A DNA stretch of 64,000 bases from the NCBI GenBank assembly GCA_037074765.1, contig JBAMDO010000149.1, forward strand, positions 620,001 to 684,000. Direction: 5' to 3'. The translations under genes were made by a program, and so were the position numbers. This DNA is from Mansonella perstans (Eukaryota; Nematoda; Chromadorea; Rhabditida; Onchocercidae). Position 1 is the first letter of the stretch, and each line of letters opens with the position of its first letter. The notes under the pieces are model-generated. The model was given only the letters and a program-made list of their open reading frames with translations, was not told where the DNA came from and made no database searches. Shown here in pieces: positions 31,401-42,588 of this stretch.

Positions 31401-33444
31401 CAAATATGGAAACTTCCTGACAGATAATCAAAAGCTTGAAGGTATTTAGAGCAAGTAGTGAAATGTTGAAAACTTTATCTTTCATACTATCATTTGCATT
31501 TGCCCGAACTAATTAAATTATCACTCTAAGAAAGTGATATTGGAACCATACGAACGCAATTTGCTGCCATCATATTCTTCGTACAGAAAATTAATGTTAA
31601 GTCTTCCAATCATTCATGAAGTGGATGGAAAATCTGTCCAGCTATATTACCATTTTACTCTAATCAGAAGATTGAGAGAAATTTGCATGAGATCTCAAAA
31701 AATTCAAGGGATTTCGAGCGATGCAAAAAATTTTTTAAAAATATCCTGTTTTAAAACCGAAATATTTAGCAAATGTCGTACGAATTTGATTTACAACTTA
31801 CATCATTATAAATTAAAACGAAAGGCCATTTTTGCAATTTGGTTTATTTCTGTTCTTCGAACAACTGACTATTTCACCACATATCTTGATCAATCGATAA
31901 TGACAACTCTCGCTGATTTCGCACATCTCAAATCACTGATCATTTTGCAGGTCATATGTTAGTATTGACTGATATATTGAATGCATACTTACAGAGTTTT
32001 CTCATCGGAGAGGAAGTGTGGATTCGAAGGCGTGATCATTTTTTGCAGAGAGAATGGAAAGAGAATTCATTTGATTCACGCAGGAACGATCGGTTAAAAC
32101 CGAATGGGATAATGCGATTATAGTTAATCGCTTGGAAAGCAATTCGCACTTCTTTTTTATTTCAGAAAAAGAACAAAATAAATTGTTAACCCACCTTTCG
32201 TTCATGCTATCAAATTTGAAAAATCAACTGGACAACTGACCAGAATTGATGGAGGAGGTCAAATTAGAAATCTTATCATTTCAATATATTAGAAGAATTG
32301 CCTTTACAGAAGCCTTCTCTAACACTAGTGATATGAATGAATAATTAATTCCACATATAATAATATATCAGCAGAAATATTAATGTATTACCAGAAATCA
32401 TAATATATCACCACTGGACAACTGACTAGAACTTTTCAGTTTCTCATTTGAATAGTGAAGGGGATCGAGAGATTTTAAATGAAAATCTCGGTTAATTTAT
32501 CCATCTCTCAGGAATAATCATTAATTAATCAAACTTTCATATTTTTGTCTACTCATATATCAGGTTGCTGAATTATTCAGATTTGCCACAGTTCTCTCAT
32601 GACCTGACAATTTTTTCTCTAGAAGAGTTTTGAACTCGGTATCGTTTCCGAGAGTTCACAAAGTGGGTCAATGTTTTCGCTATCAAGCTTGCGCTTAGAT
32701 ATTGTTCTTTTCAAATGCACATTTTAACCGTTACAAAGAACTGCTTTGTCAATGGTATATAATAACAGTGCTGGCAATGTGAGAAAGGAAGTATTTTGCA
32801 ACTGCATTTGTTGCTTGCTCAAATTGTTCGATCACATCAGATAACAATTTTTTTAAAGTTTAACGCACTGAAGAAGGCTCGCGCTTACTCATTCATTTCA
32901 ATGTTTTTAGAAGGACAGCACTATCAAAATTATTCCTCTCGAAAACCTTCTTTTTCATTCATTATAAGTGCGATTTGTTTCAGAAAAAACAAAAGTAAAG
33001 AATTAAAATTTTTAAATATTTGAAGAGTTGTTTCTTTTTGGAAATAAATACGTTAATCGTTACTGGTATTACTATGACCTGAATATCATTTATTCATTGG
33101 TAAATTGGGCTAATGTTACTGCAGGAAGTATTCTGGACTCACAGAGCAATTGGAAGTGGATCATAGGTTGAATTGCATGAAAGTGCAATTCGAAATATAA
33201 CTAGTACTACAGCCGAGATCTTTAAGGATAACAGATATTTGTGTAGCTTTCAATGTTTTCCTCTTTTTTTGCGGCATAAAATTTGTTAAAGGATTCAATC
33301 CTACAGTAATAGGACAATAGTTTCTCCTTTTTAAGTATGTATGGATACAATTTAAATCTACGAAACCTGACCTATAATCTGTCAAATTTAAATATGACTA
33401 CCAAGTTGCAACTACATTATATTTTGTACTGTGTAGGGTGTAAT
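28487..33444. other. intergenic, about 5 kb
   Basis: No supported gene. It contains the MITE-like inverted-repeat element at 30527-30828. Open frames at 29990-30217, 30214-30504 and 31534-31962 (+) start from non-ATG or isolated codons, are Lys/Ile/Phe-rich as expected from AT-rich noncoding DNA, and show no motif or splice chain. The region just before 33445 should hold the promoter of the next gene. Confidence 0.4.
30527..30828. mobile_element. MITE-like inverted-repeat element
   Basis: Two 72-bp arms in inverted orientation, 30527-30598 and 30757-30828, differ at only three positions. Each arm starts ttttgttcttgattt and ends ctcagttatg when read inward. The 158-bp centre has its own inner palindrome (tcgctaccat ... 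atggtggcga, about 30695-30728). There is no coding capacity. The size, long near-perfect terminal inverted repeats and AT-rich interior fit a non-autonomous DNA transposon relic. Target-site duplication was not clear by eye. Confidence 0.75.
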
Positions 33445-35504
33445 ATGCCTGAGCATAATGAAGCAGACTTCAGCACCAGCAAAAGGTAAGGAAGGAAAAA
33501 TCCGCCAACTTTTTTGCACTTAGTGCTTTCAAATGAATAAATAAAGTTCTTTCTATATCTTTAATCTCTAATTTACATATGTGATACCATACGTATATCA
33601 CAAAAATAAGAGCGGTTCATTTCGATCATTTTCTTACATTTTTTCCAGTACTGTGATGAGTAATAGTGCAGATATGCACGATTTTTCAGTTAAATTTCTA
33701 ATAGGCATTTTAATGATAGCTTTTCCAACAGTTCCTGTCCTTATTCTATGCCAGTTTAAAAAGATGGAAAAAAGGAAAATAACCGTACTTTCTACATCAC
33801 ATTTTCTTGCAGTGGAAAAAAGTGACTCAGATAAAAAGGTAAGCAAATTTAGAATTTACAACCCGAAAACCAGAAATTCTTAAGACATTAAAACGATCTT
33901 TTCGTATCATTTAGATTATCATTAATAATATGACAACATGTGAACAAATAGCCCTTATATGAGATTTTCCAGCAATACTTGTGCTCATCCTTCATCAGTT
34001 CAAAAAGATGGAAAAAAAGAAAATAGTTCGGCGCTGCTGCAATTTTGCAATTGTTCATTTTTCATTAGGAAAATTCTCCTATATATTGGAACCAGAATAA
34101 CCAAAAATTTTCCAGCAAATTGATAATGACACAAAACACCCAGTAGAAAATAAAAATGCACTGAAACAACACAAGGTACACACATTTATTTGTAATTTTC
34201 TACTTTGACGGATCAATCTTGCCGCATTTAAATCAAAGTTCTTTTCCTAGCAATTTTTCAGGAAAAGATCAAAATCCAAAGAGCTTTTATCGACTGTATC
34301 TGCAAATTTTGAAATAAAATATCTAAGATTCGGCGATGGTTCCAATTTCAGGCAGTTCAAACCACATCATTAGTTACGGCAAAACTGAAATCTGCCGAAT
34401 TAATGAACGAAGTTAGAAAACCAGTATGGGTGAACACGAAACAAGATAGTGAATATACAACTATTAGCAGTTTACAAACGCAGAAGACAGACCGAGAGTA
34501 TGAGAATTCATACAGCAGGTGGATCTTCACGCTCAGGAAATACATTTGTAGATATCGATTTACTTTCAAATTTCACAGTTTAACACTGACTCTACTCTCA
34601 CAGTAGTTCTGAAGTCGAATATTAAAGAATTCTTTTTCAAAACTCCGTCGACTGAGTCATCAAACCTTAAATTTTTAAGCTGATTCTATCCTTATAGAAC
34701 GTCATTTGAGGGGAAGGAATTTTCAAATTATTGGTGATTTGGATACTATCGATTCATCAAATGACTATTCATCGGAGGATACGCTAGCTATAGAATCATT
34801 CGAAACACTTAGTATGTTCCTTTAACAAGAAATGGTAGTGAGCTGCTTAACAACATTCGCCAAGAAATTACTCAATGATAAGCTAAACTAAGTTTGGGCA
34901 TATTGTTAACGTTAGCTGTAAGAATGCTTTACACTAGAATATTATGCTTAATTCATAAATGAAAACAACGAATCACATTTCCAATGATGTAATAATTGCA
35001 GAAGGGAAACATGATCTAATACTGGAAGGTGAGGAGATCAATCATCAAATGGAAAAAGCACCACAACAAAGTACGATAGATGTAACTACCAACAAAAGAA
35101 AATTTTCCAAGCATTTAGCAACAGAAGGAATCCAATTTAAATTTATTCTTCAATCACATCACGCCACGTTATATTTGTTATGGAAGTGAATCAACTAACA
35201 CATTATGATCGAAAGGACCAACAACAACGCTCATTTCTTTTAAGGTAATTCGTCAACTTACTCATTATTCGATTCAGAATCATCAAAGCAGGACATCTGT
35301 GAACAACGATATCGGTTACTCCAATTAAACACATCGACAGCCCGACGAGTAGCTGCTGTGCTGGAAGAGACCGTATTCCCTGCATCTGCTCGGGACAAGA
35401 AAGAAAAGCCAACGACTGAAATGGTTAATTTTAAGTTCCAATACATCTCAAAATTTCTCACATATTTCGAGCCTAACACACAAAGTCTTAGAATGATTTT
35501 TTGA
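33445..35504 (+). CDS. Unrecognised single-pass membrane protein
   Basis: Seven exons inferred from phase and GT-AG sites: 33445-33485, 33649-33838, 34116-34175, 34352-34518, 34711-34811, 35002-35028, 35245-35504; about 281 aa if the last exon runs to TGA. A weaker donor after residue 59 of exon 7 (35423) would allow more exons. No family was recognised. Visible features: a short polar N terminus, one hydrophobic helix of about 22 residues (FLIGILMIAFPTVPVLIL) followed by the basic stop-transfer CQFKKMEKRK, then a long hydrophilic tail rich in Ser, Thr, Glu and Gln. The tail carries possible tyrosine phosphorylation sites (SEYTTI, DREYENS) and an acidic serine cluster (SSNDYSSEDT). This suggests a type III/I membrane adaptor or receptor tail. 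Part of exon 2 is duplicated in intron 2. Confidence 0.5.
33964..34024 (+). repeat. partial duplicate of exon 2 inside intron 2
   Basis: This stretch resembles 33719-33784 of the preceding exon, about 245 bp away. Both read ttttccanc followed by a segment encoding a hydrophobic run then QFKKMEKxKI. The copy has acquired or kept a splice acceptor (attttccag) in front, but its frame closes after about 30 codons and it does not fit the phase of its neighbours, so it looks like a dead or alternative exon. Confidence 0.6.
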
Positions 35505-37048
35505 GTTATATCAACTGAAAAGTTGGGATTTTAAAGTTGAAATTTGAAACATACAAATTATTCATCTGCAAGCCCATAGTAAAATGAATCATGAGATAAA
35601 ATAAATCATTTCATACAAAATATGCATATACAAAAATTAAGATATGTCTTAAATGAAGTAAATGGCCATTGGTACATGAACAAAAATAAAATAAATTTGT
35701 AGGATGGACAAGAAATTCTTCAAGTCGACGAAACTCAGAATGAGTTAATAGCGCATACTTGACTTTGAATTTTTGTTTATGACGTTAATTTGTGAGGAAT
35801 ATAAGTTACACATATATGATACCCAATACAGTAAAATTTGGTCGATTATTCTGCCAACAATAAATGCCATAAGTTTGCGGTCTGAGGCCTAGAAAATTAA
35901 TATTAATCACCGTTGTACGAAAGGTATGTTGCTTAACCGCGGAATTCTGCTATGTGATATAGGCTGCCATAGAGAAAGAAAAAGCTTGTGAGGTATGAGC
36001 TATGCTGTCAGTGGCGTATGCTTCCGGTACGATTTCCCGTGTCAGATAGGTCTCTCAAAGTGTGCGCATGGGTAGGATGGGTTCGATCCTTCGGACGATT
36101 ATCCTAGGAGAGGGACAACTTTTATTTCAAACCCGTTAGATAGAGTGCGACTGACGCTGTAAGGCCATTAATTTAGCGGACACTTTCAACAAAACTTAAG
36201 GCCTACGAATCCCATTTTATCCTTGCTAGGTCCTGGCAGATAAACCTTTGAAGTAAAGAATGGGGCAAATTCCATGCAAGTACACTCACTTAAAAAATTC
36301 ACTACGCAGCTTCAAGGAACCTTATTCACATTAAAAAGTTCTGTAGCAACAGACGGGATACGTAACGACAGATGATAAGGTGCATTACAAGCCGCAGACC
36401 CAACTCTGCATGCAAGCAGTTCAGGACTTTACTTACTCGAAATTGATCTGAAGATGATACGTTTGCTCAGCAACATCCTGGATTACAAAAAGTAGCCTTA
36501 TTCAAGAAAAAAACGATTCATTTTTTTGCCTCTGATTCATTTTTTTTGTTTAATCGCAAACAGAAAACGTTTGCTACGACTAGTCAGCCGGATGATGAGT
36601 GAAAATAAGCTTTGGTTAGGCATCTTTTCTAGATCTCCCTTCATTTAGAACATGCAAGGGTATTGGCGTTCTTAATTATGAACGAAACTCCGTCAAATAT
36701 GGGTAGAATCCTCCTCAAATATTCGTTGGCGAAACTAAACCACGAAAATACAATTTGCATAATAAAACACTTATTCTATAGCACCCCAGATTATTTTGTT
36801 TGAAAATCAGAAACCAATCAACAGTTGTTACGCATAAAGGATTTCGGCATGAGATTTTCATTCGAAAAGTAATATAAGCACATATAATGACTGATAATGT
36901 AAATCAGAAAAAAACTCAGTAACTCAATATCAAGTCTATTGCAATAAGGAAGTTTATTCTGACTAGCTAAATTCGCAGCAAGCCTTGAAAAATACCTTTC
37001 CAATATGTAAGGACGGTGTAATACCGAGAAAAGGAACAATAGAAATAT
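35505..37048. other. intergenic with a GC-richer island at 35930-36480
   Basis: Lies between convergent genes. The island around 35930-36480 is clearly less AT-rich than anything nearby, has stops in all frames, and includes cctaggagagggacaac and a ggttcgatcc motif at 36080-36089 that resembles an RNA polymerase III B box. No complete tRNA cloverleaf could be folded around it. It may be a tRNA-derived SINE or other retroelement remnant; the family was not recognised with certainty. Confidence 0.4.
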
Positions 37049-37952
37049 TCATTCTTTTTTCAACAATAAACACTTTAAATTCTGATGAGATCGATCTCGA
37101 TCACTAATAATCAACTTGCATGGATCACTGATGTGCCAATCGATGGCCAATTCTGGGTCAAATGGATTTACACCGAATTCCACTTGCGCATTGTATGTTG
37201 CGGTGCATTTGTATGTTACATGAGCTCCCTTTTCCGATAAAACCTGAGATTCAAGTTTTAATTGTTCAGCAAAGATTTCAGTAACCAGTTCTGCTTTTCA
37301 AATAATTGATACAAACATTACCGATAATACATGCAAAGAACCTAAAATATAACTCAAAAACTCTTTATTTTTAATACACTACAAAATTTAACCCCAAATT
37401 TAAAAAGAAAATGCTTACACGAAATCCATGTAAAAAGCCATCTGGTATCCAAAACGCTGTTCGTGTTTCTTCATCTAGAATAACACCATACCATTTCCCA
37501 AAGGTTTTCGATGTTGGTCTTATGTCAACAGCAACATCATATATCTCACCACTTATAACGGATACTAGTTTACCCATTCCTGGTTGCGCATGTAAACCAC
37601 GTAAAACGCCAAACTTCGAGTATGAATGATTATCCTTAAATGCAAAAGATAAAAAAAGAGACAGCGAACTCGTGCGACCCTGAAAATCTCGCTAAAGCAT
37701 CTAGTATTCATCAGCAGTGTTTTGAAATTATTCAAAATAGAACTAAATAATTCAAGAGTTGATGAACAATGAGTCTACCTGCTTAAATTTCTCGAAGAAG
37801 CCTAAAGCACTTAATTCATGTTCGTTGTATGACTCGACGAAGTAACCGCGAGTATCCGGAAAAAGTTTTGGTCGAATAAGTTTCAGTCCATCAATTTCTT
37901 TGATTTCCTCAATCTCTACTTTTGTTCTTCTGAACATTTGACTGAAGCTCAT
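37049..37952 (-). CDS. rml-3: dTDP-4-dehydrorhamnose 3,5-epimerase (RmlC type)
   Basis: Three exons: 37952-37779, 37634-37419, 37243-37049; 194 aa (E. coli RmlC 185), GT-AG, all phase 0. The enzyme converts dTDP-4-keto-6-deoxyglucose to dTDP-4-keto-rhamnose on the way to dTDP-rhamnose. Cupin-fold signatures in order: FPDTRGYFVESY, the active-site block FGVLRGLHAQPGMGKLV with the catalytic His, SGEIYDVAVDIR, FGKWYGVIL, WIPDGFLHGF and YKCTATYN (catalytic Tyr region), then FDPELAIDW near the end. The family is bacterial in origin; nematodes such as C. elegans carry a set of these genes. It is intron-containing here, so it is a resident gene and not bacterial contamination. The ATG is preceded by tttcgcag, a plausible trans-splice acceptor. 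Confidence 0.93.
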
Positions 37953-39900
37953 CGACTGCGAAACGAGTGTTAAACGATCATTTGAATTTAATTAAGTTTG
38001 TTAAAATAGCATATACGAATAGAATATCAAATTTATCTCAGTGATGCATTTTTGTAGCAATTAAATAAGATTTCGTGGTGCAGTTGGATAAGTTCTTGTT
38101 CTAACTGCTTCATTTCATATGGGATAGATTTCCCCGAATGACCTTATTTCCAATTCCACACATCATTTTGTGCAGCTCATCGTAATTACCAATTACTTCG
38201 AAACTTATTTCCATCAAAATCCGGACGATTTTAAATCGTATCAAATTAAATGAGACTTGGTCTTAGAACTGTTCCAGATTTTCAGGAAATAATGACATGT
38301 ACCAAAAAAAGATATAAATTGAAATAAGTTTTCGACGAGAAATGACAGCAGATATAGGCAAGCAAGATATTAGTTCCACAAAAATGCATAAAATAAAGGA
38401 CTTTGACAGGCTTAAAAGTCATTGCAACAGCCATAAAAACAAAATGGAGCAGAAAGTTCTACTCTTACTCATCGTTACATATAAGCGATAACGTTACCAA
38501 ATTGTAAATATAGTAACTTTTAACTTCATGATGAATTTTGCTACTACAAATCAGCCAAATACTTAGGGTGTATCCTCCATTGTTTATATGCAACATCTAA
38601 ACATAAACTGCTCATAATTGTAACTCGTAATCGTAACATCAAGAGAATAATTTCTTATCAGCTTGATAACTTCCGCAAACAGCGCAAAATCACAAATATC
38701 AAACCTTAGCCGATTAGTCCATTCCATTACATTTCTTTCGCCCTCTGAACAAAACCAATCTTAACTGAAACATTTATAATTGTTGTAATGCGTGAAAAAT
38801 CAATAGCGGAAGTAATACTGGAATCACATAATAAGCATAGATCTGATTAGAGATAGATGATAGTGATCTTCATACTTAACGATCCTTTTCTTAAACTTTA
38901 ACTTTTGACATACTTAAGATATTTTTAAAATTACACAGAAAAAAACACCCCATACTTACTAAATACAAAATGTACAAAATACAAAAAAATACAGTTCGAA
39001 AATCCGTAAAAATAATATAATAATATGTATTAATCTGTTCAATGTTTTTAAAGAAAGAGTAAAAAGTTATCATTAAGAAATCTATAAAAATTACAATTGA
39101 AACTTCCATACATCCTACCCTTTTATCCCTAGTCTCTGTGGTGCCTTCCCCCGGTATTTAACTTAAGTTTTCATTCGTTTCAGAAACTACATCATATCAA
39201 CATAAAATTGATTGCTTTCTCTAAATCTAAACCTTCAAGAAACCATGATGTTAGCAAAGTTAGAACTTTAAGTCCAGTGTTATTAACAGTGATTTAATGA
39301 AATTCAAACGAATCAAAAGAAGAGAAATCAAACGAAAATTTTTGAGATATTTCTGCCTCCCTGATTGCATGTGTTTGTCAGACAGATTCTGACTGGCACC
39401 GTTAACCGACTGCCACTTAGTCAGAGATGTTAATTAAGAGCTGACCATAAAAACAATAAGACATCACCTCTTACCCTATCATTTTTAATATAAACAAATG
39501 AAGATCAAGACATCATAAAATATTTAGATGGCAAAAAATATGAAATTAAACCCATTAACGAATGATGGAAACCTTCGGAAGAAAACAAGAATATCATCAG
39601 ATAACTTCTTATTAATTTAGAGTATCTTTCAACGATCAAAAATTTCAAAAAAAGGAACGGTTGAAAACTTTCATAAAAAATATAAATGAAACAAGGATGA
39701 TTTATAGATCTCCATCGACAAATGAAAATTAATTTGACTGTTGCTATATTCACTGGACTGGAGAGGTAGAAACAACATATTAGCTGATAATTGGGAAAAT
39801 AACTTCAATATTTCGTCAATATTTTGACTTTCACACATTTATTTTCACCATTTCGAACTCTGGTACAGAATGATTATAAACAGTTTTCTATTATTCCGCC
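37953..39900. other. intergenic, about 1.9 kb
   Basis: Between the epimerase start and the end of the RYBP-like gene, both on the minus strand. It should hold the epimerase promoter and the RYBP 3' UTR. No exon chain, RNA gene or notable repeat was seen; the open frames at 38891-39109 and 39505-39753 (-) are Phe/Ile/Tyr-rich AT noise. Confidence 0.45.
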
Positions 39901-41159
39901 TTATGCAGTTAAATCTTTCTTCAAACAAGTTTGCTTCGGCGAAGTACGTCTTTCTAATAATTTCCTGTCATCTTCACGTTTTTTATATTCTATAATACAA
40001 GCAGGTATACCCTTCACGGTAACGATATGTTTTTTTGCTGAAGATCGGTTGATCAACGAATCACGCAATGATATTACCTGAAGAACATGCATGTGAAAGA
40101 GAAATAAAAGACACTCACGAGTGAAGTAAGAACAGAAAACATACCTGAACACTAATATCAATTTAAGACCGAACTAAATTTATCCACCAATTGCCTTTAA
40201 GGACTCTAAAATTTATGGGTTTGCGCCACTGGAAATCATTCTCTATGGCCAAAATCAACGACAAAATGTGGAAACTCTCAACATTCATCTATTAATAAAT
40301 CTAAAAATTGAAATCAAACTATACCCGCTTGCTGTTCGCTCTAGAGATGACTGTAGACTTTGTGACACCAGAACCAGATGAAGTGCTTTCTGGAGAATGC
40401 CGAGAAGTGCTTGGTGAGTCTGCTGTTGGTCGTCCAACCCTTCTCCTGCAATTTGAGGCCAAAGTAACGAAAGAAACGCCACAGAATTTGCAAGCAATTT
40501 TTTCTTCGAAACTACCCAAACCTCGCCCCAATTAGGACTATTCTTGCTGCATGAAACGCAAGAATCCGCCGTTCGTTGTTACAAATAATCTTCTCTCGAA
40601 CTCGAGATGCATTAGATTAGAAAAAGAATAAATAGACTTTGGTTTCTCGGCAAGACTTTGTTGAACAACAAAATTCTGGACGACCGTGTGGTGCTGCACA
40701 ACATTTTGATTCAAACGTGGTTTTCTTGTCGATGTCCCCTTCCTGAAATGATGAAATTTTCGGCCGAGACTTAATCTTTAGAAAATATTGCGGGTTTGAA
40801 ACCAATGCATTTTGGCAGTAAGCCTACCATAGCTTACTATTTTGAGGTTAAAATGAGATATACAATAGAGATGACAGAGCTGAACTGGGTTAATTACATT
40901 TTTAAACTCTGGATTTTCAATATGTCTTTTATTGGAAACAGAAAAAACAAAATGAGTAGAAAAACAGATCACTGAAGTGCACATCACTAAAGTCTAATTT
41001 ATAGTTTAGGATAAACAGATATATCGTTAACCTCGTATCGCACATTTCGCATTTGAACGCTTCATGTCGATTCCGGAATGTACATACAGTGCACTCCCAA
41101 CTTCCAGGCTCGAATCCTTCATCTTCGGCTTTTGAGCGATATCGTTTCTTAGAAGACAT
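39901..41159 (-). CDS. RYBP/YAF2-like Polycomb (PRC1) protein
   Basis: Four exons: 41159-41032, 40742-40638, 40445-40325, 40077-39901; 176 aa (human YAF2 180), GT-AG, phases 2/2/0. The N terminus has a RanBP2/NZF-type zinc finger with four cysteines, GSWECTVC..FRNRHEAFKCEMCDTR, followed by the family hallmark RKGTSTRKPRLNQNVV. A Ser/Thr-rich linker follows. The C-terminal exon carries ISLRDSLINRSSAKKHIVTV and a short beta segment (GIPACIIEYKKR) corresponding to the RING1-binding region of RYBP. Known proteins bind RING1 and ubiquitylated H2A in non-canonical PRC1. The finger plus linker match is strong; the C-terminal match is weaker but correctly placed. Confidence 0.88.
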
Positions 41160-41600
41160 ATATCTAATTCGTCCTCATATATTTCATCACTTTAACGACA
41201 AAATTTGGAAGCTGAGATGAAAAATGCACGAAATCATTGCAAATGTTCATCACATTCGCAGATAATTTATTACGCAAATCACATTCACCACATTTGCTGA
41301 TAAACTGTTAAGGATAATCAGTCATTTAATGTACATCATGATGATACTCATTCGCTACTCTGTTTAATTCAACCTGGATGAATTGCGTGGCAAAAATTCT
41401 GAACAGGTTCTACACTCCATTTAACAGAAATATGTTTGGAGACTAGAAAAACTTTAGCTAGGATGTGCTGTATGATGACACAGATACAAGCAATGAATTG
41501 GACAGATTTCTGAACAATTAAAACTCTCATATCTCGGAGATGTCTAAAATGCCTAAAGCCTAAACCACCACATCCAACTACTAAAACGTACATTTTCTCT

Positions 41601-41698
41601 CAACGATAACTTCTTAACTAATGTTACTACGGTTAATTGAGTTAATTAACTAATTACAGTCCAATAATCTGGTAGCATTAATTAAGAAGTTATCGTTG
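41601..41698. repeat. 98-bp inverted-repeat hairpin
   Basis: The left arm starts caacgataacttcttaa at 41601; the right arm ends with its complement, ttaagaagttatcgttg, at 41698. The arms extend about 27 bp with two mismatches. The loop of about 44 bp contains a palindrome, gttaattaac. It could form a stable stem or be a very small transposon relic. Confidence 0.8.
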
Positions 41699-42563
41699 AT
41701 CACATCTTTATTATTATTTACCCATCTTTCATTGTTCAAAAATTTTATTTTCAGAATATTCAGAATAGCTGTTCAAATCCAATGCTAACTTTACTTACTT
41801 TCTTTCAGTCTTCAGGTCATTGCATAATACCTATCAAACTTAATTCTACCCTTAACTTTTATCCATTTAGATGAAGCAAAAAAAAAAAGTAGAATCATTA
41901 GTTGACATTTGACAAATGCATGTACTTTTGACGTTCGCTTTATGCAAAATGATCAGTTCACGTTCATTTTTTTTTGCATTTAATTCGAGAATATCGAAAA
42001 GATTGAATATTTGAATGGCAAATAATTGCAGGCTATGACAACTAATTGCATGATTGTTTTAGTAGAGCAACGGAAATGACACTTGAAATGTAAGCCTGAT
42101 TGAGCTTATTGATTGTTTGAATGAAAAGCTGATTAGTATAATGAGAATTTTTCGGTGAATTTATCTCGAAATTGTCCCAAAATTGAAATTAATTAATGTC
42201 AAAACTTTAAACGTTAAACGATGATAATTGACATCATCTTCATCATTAAGTTAAAACTTAGTATGATGAGTGTAGCACTTATTTTTTTTTATCAAAATAT
42301 ATAGCAGTTACTTCCGGATAAAAGATCATTGATGTAAATTTTTAACAACAACTTCGATCATCTATGAAAATTAGGCGATAGCAGTGATGACTGGCTCCCT
42401 TTTTTCTTTTTATTTACTGTCCCGCCAGCGGAGGGAGTGAAAATGTATGCAGTGGTTCGTTTTTAGGCCCTAAAAAACCGGTTTCAAAACAAACATAAAA
42501 ATAGTTTTTTCGGGACAAGCAATACAATGGCAACACGGAGACAGCATCAGGTTTAAATTACTC

Positions 42564-42588
42564 TTTTTTTTTTTTTTTTTTTTTTTTT
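42564..42588. repeat. T25 homopolymer
   Basis: Twenty-five T in a row, followed by two copies of gctttgttcttt-like sequence. On the minus strand it is a poly-A tract, which could mark the 3' end of an old retroposed sequence, but no retrosequence was recognised next to it. Confidence 0.8.

Noticed and set aside
31534..31962. 142-codon plus-strand open frame
   Set aside because: No ATG at its start, Lys/Ile/Leu-rich AT composition, no motif and no splice partners; kept as noise despite its length.
34698..34710. Acceptor cttatag for exon 5 of the unknown membrane protein
   Set aside because: It gives a stop in the phase set by exon 4; the AG at 34709-34710 (atttgag) restores phase, so no unusual splice site is needed there.
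36040..36120. Possible tRNA gene around ggttcgatcc
   Set aside because: No acceptor stem or anticodon arm could be paired around it; treated as a repeat remnant.
41369..41593. Minus-strand frame starting VLVVGCGGLGF, like a nucleotide-binding loop
   Set aside because: The glycine motif is followed by no Rossmann-like sequence and there is no exon chain; likely chance.
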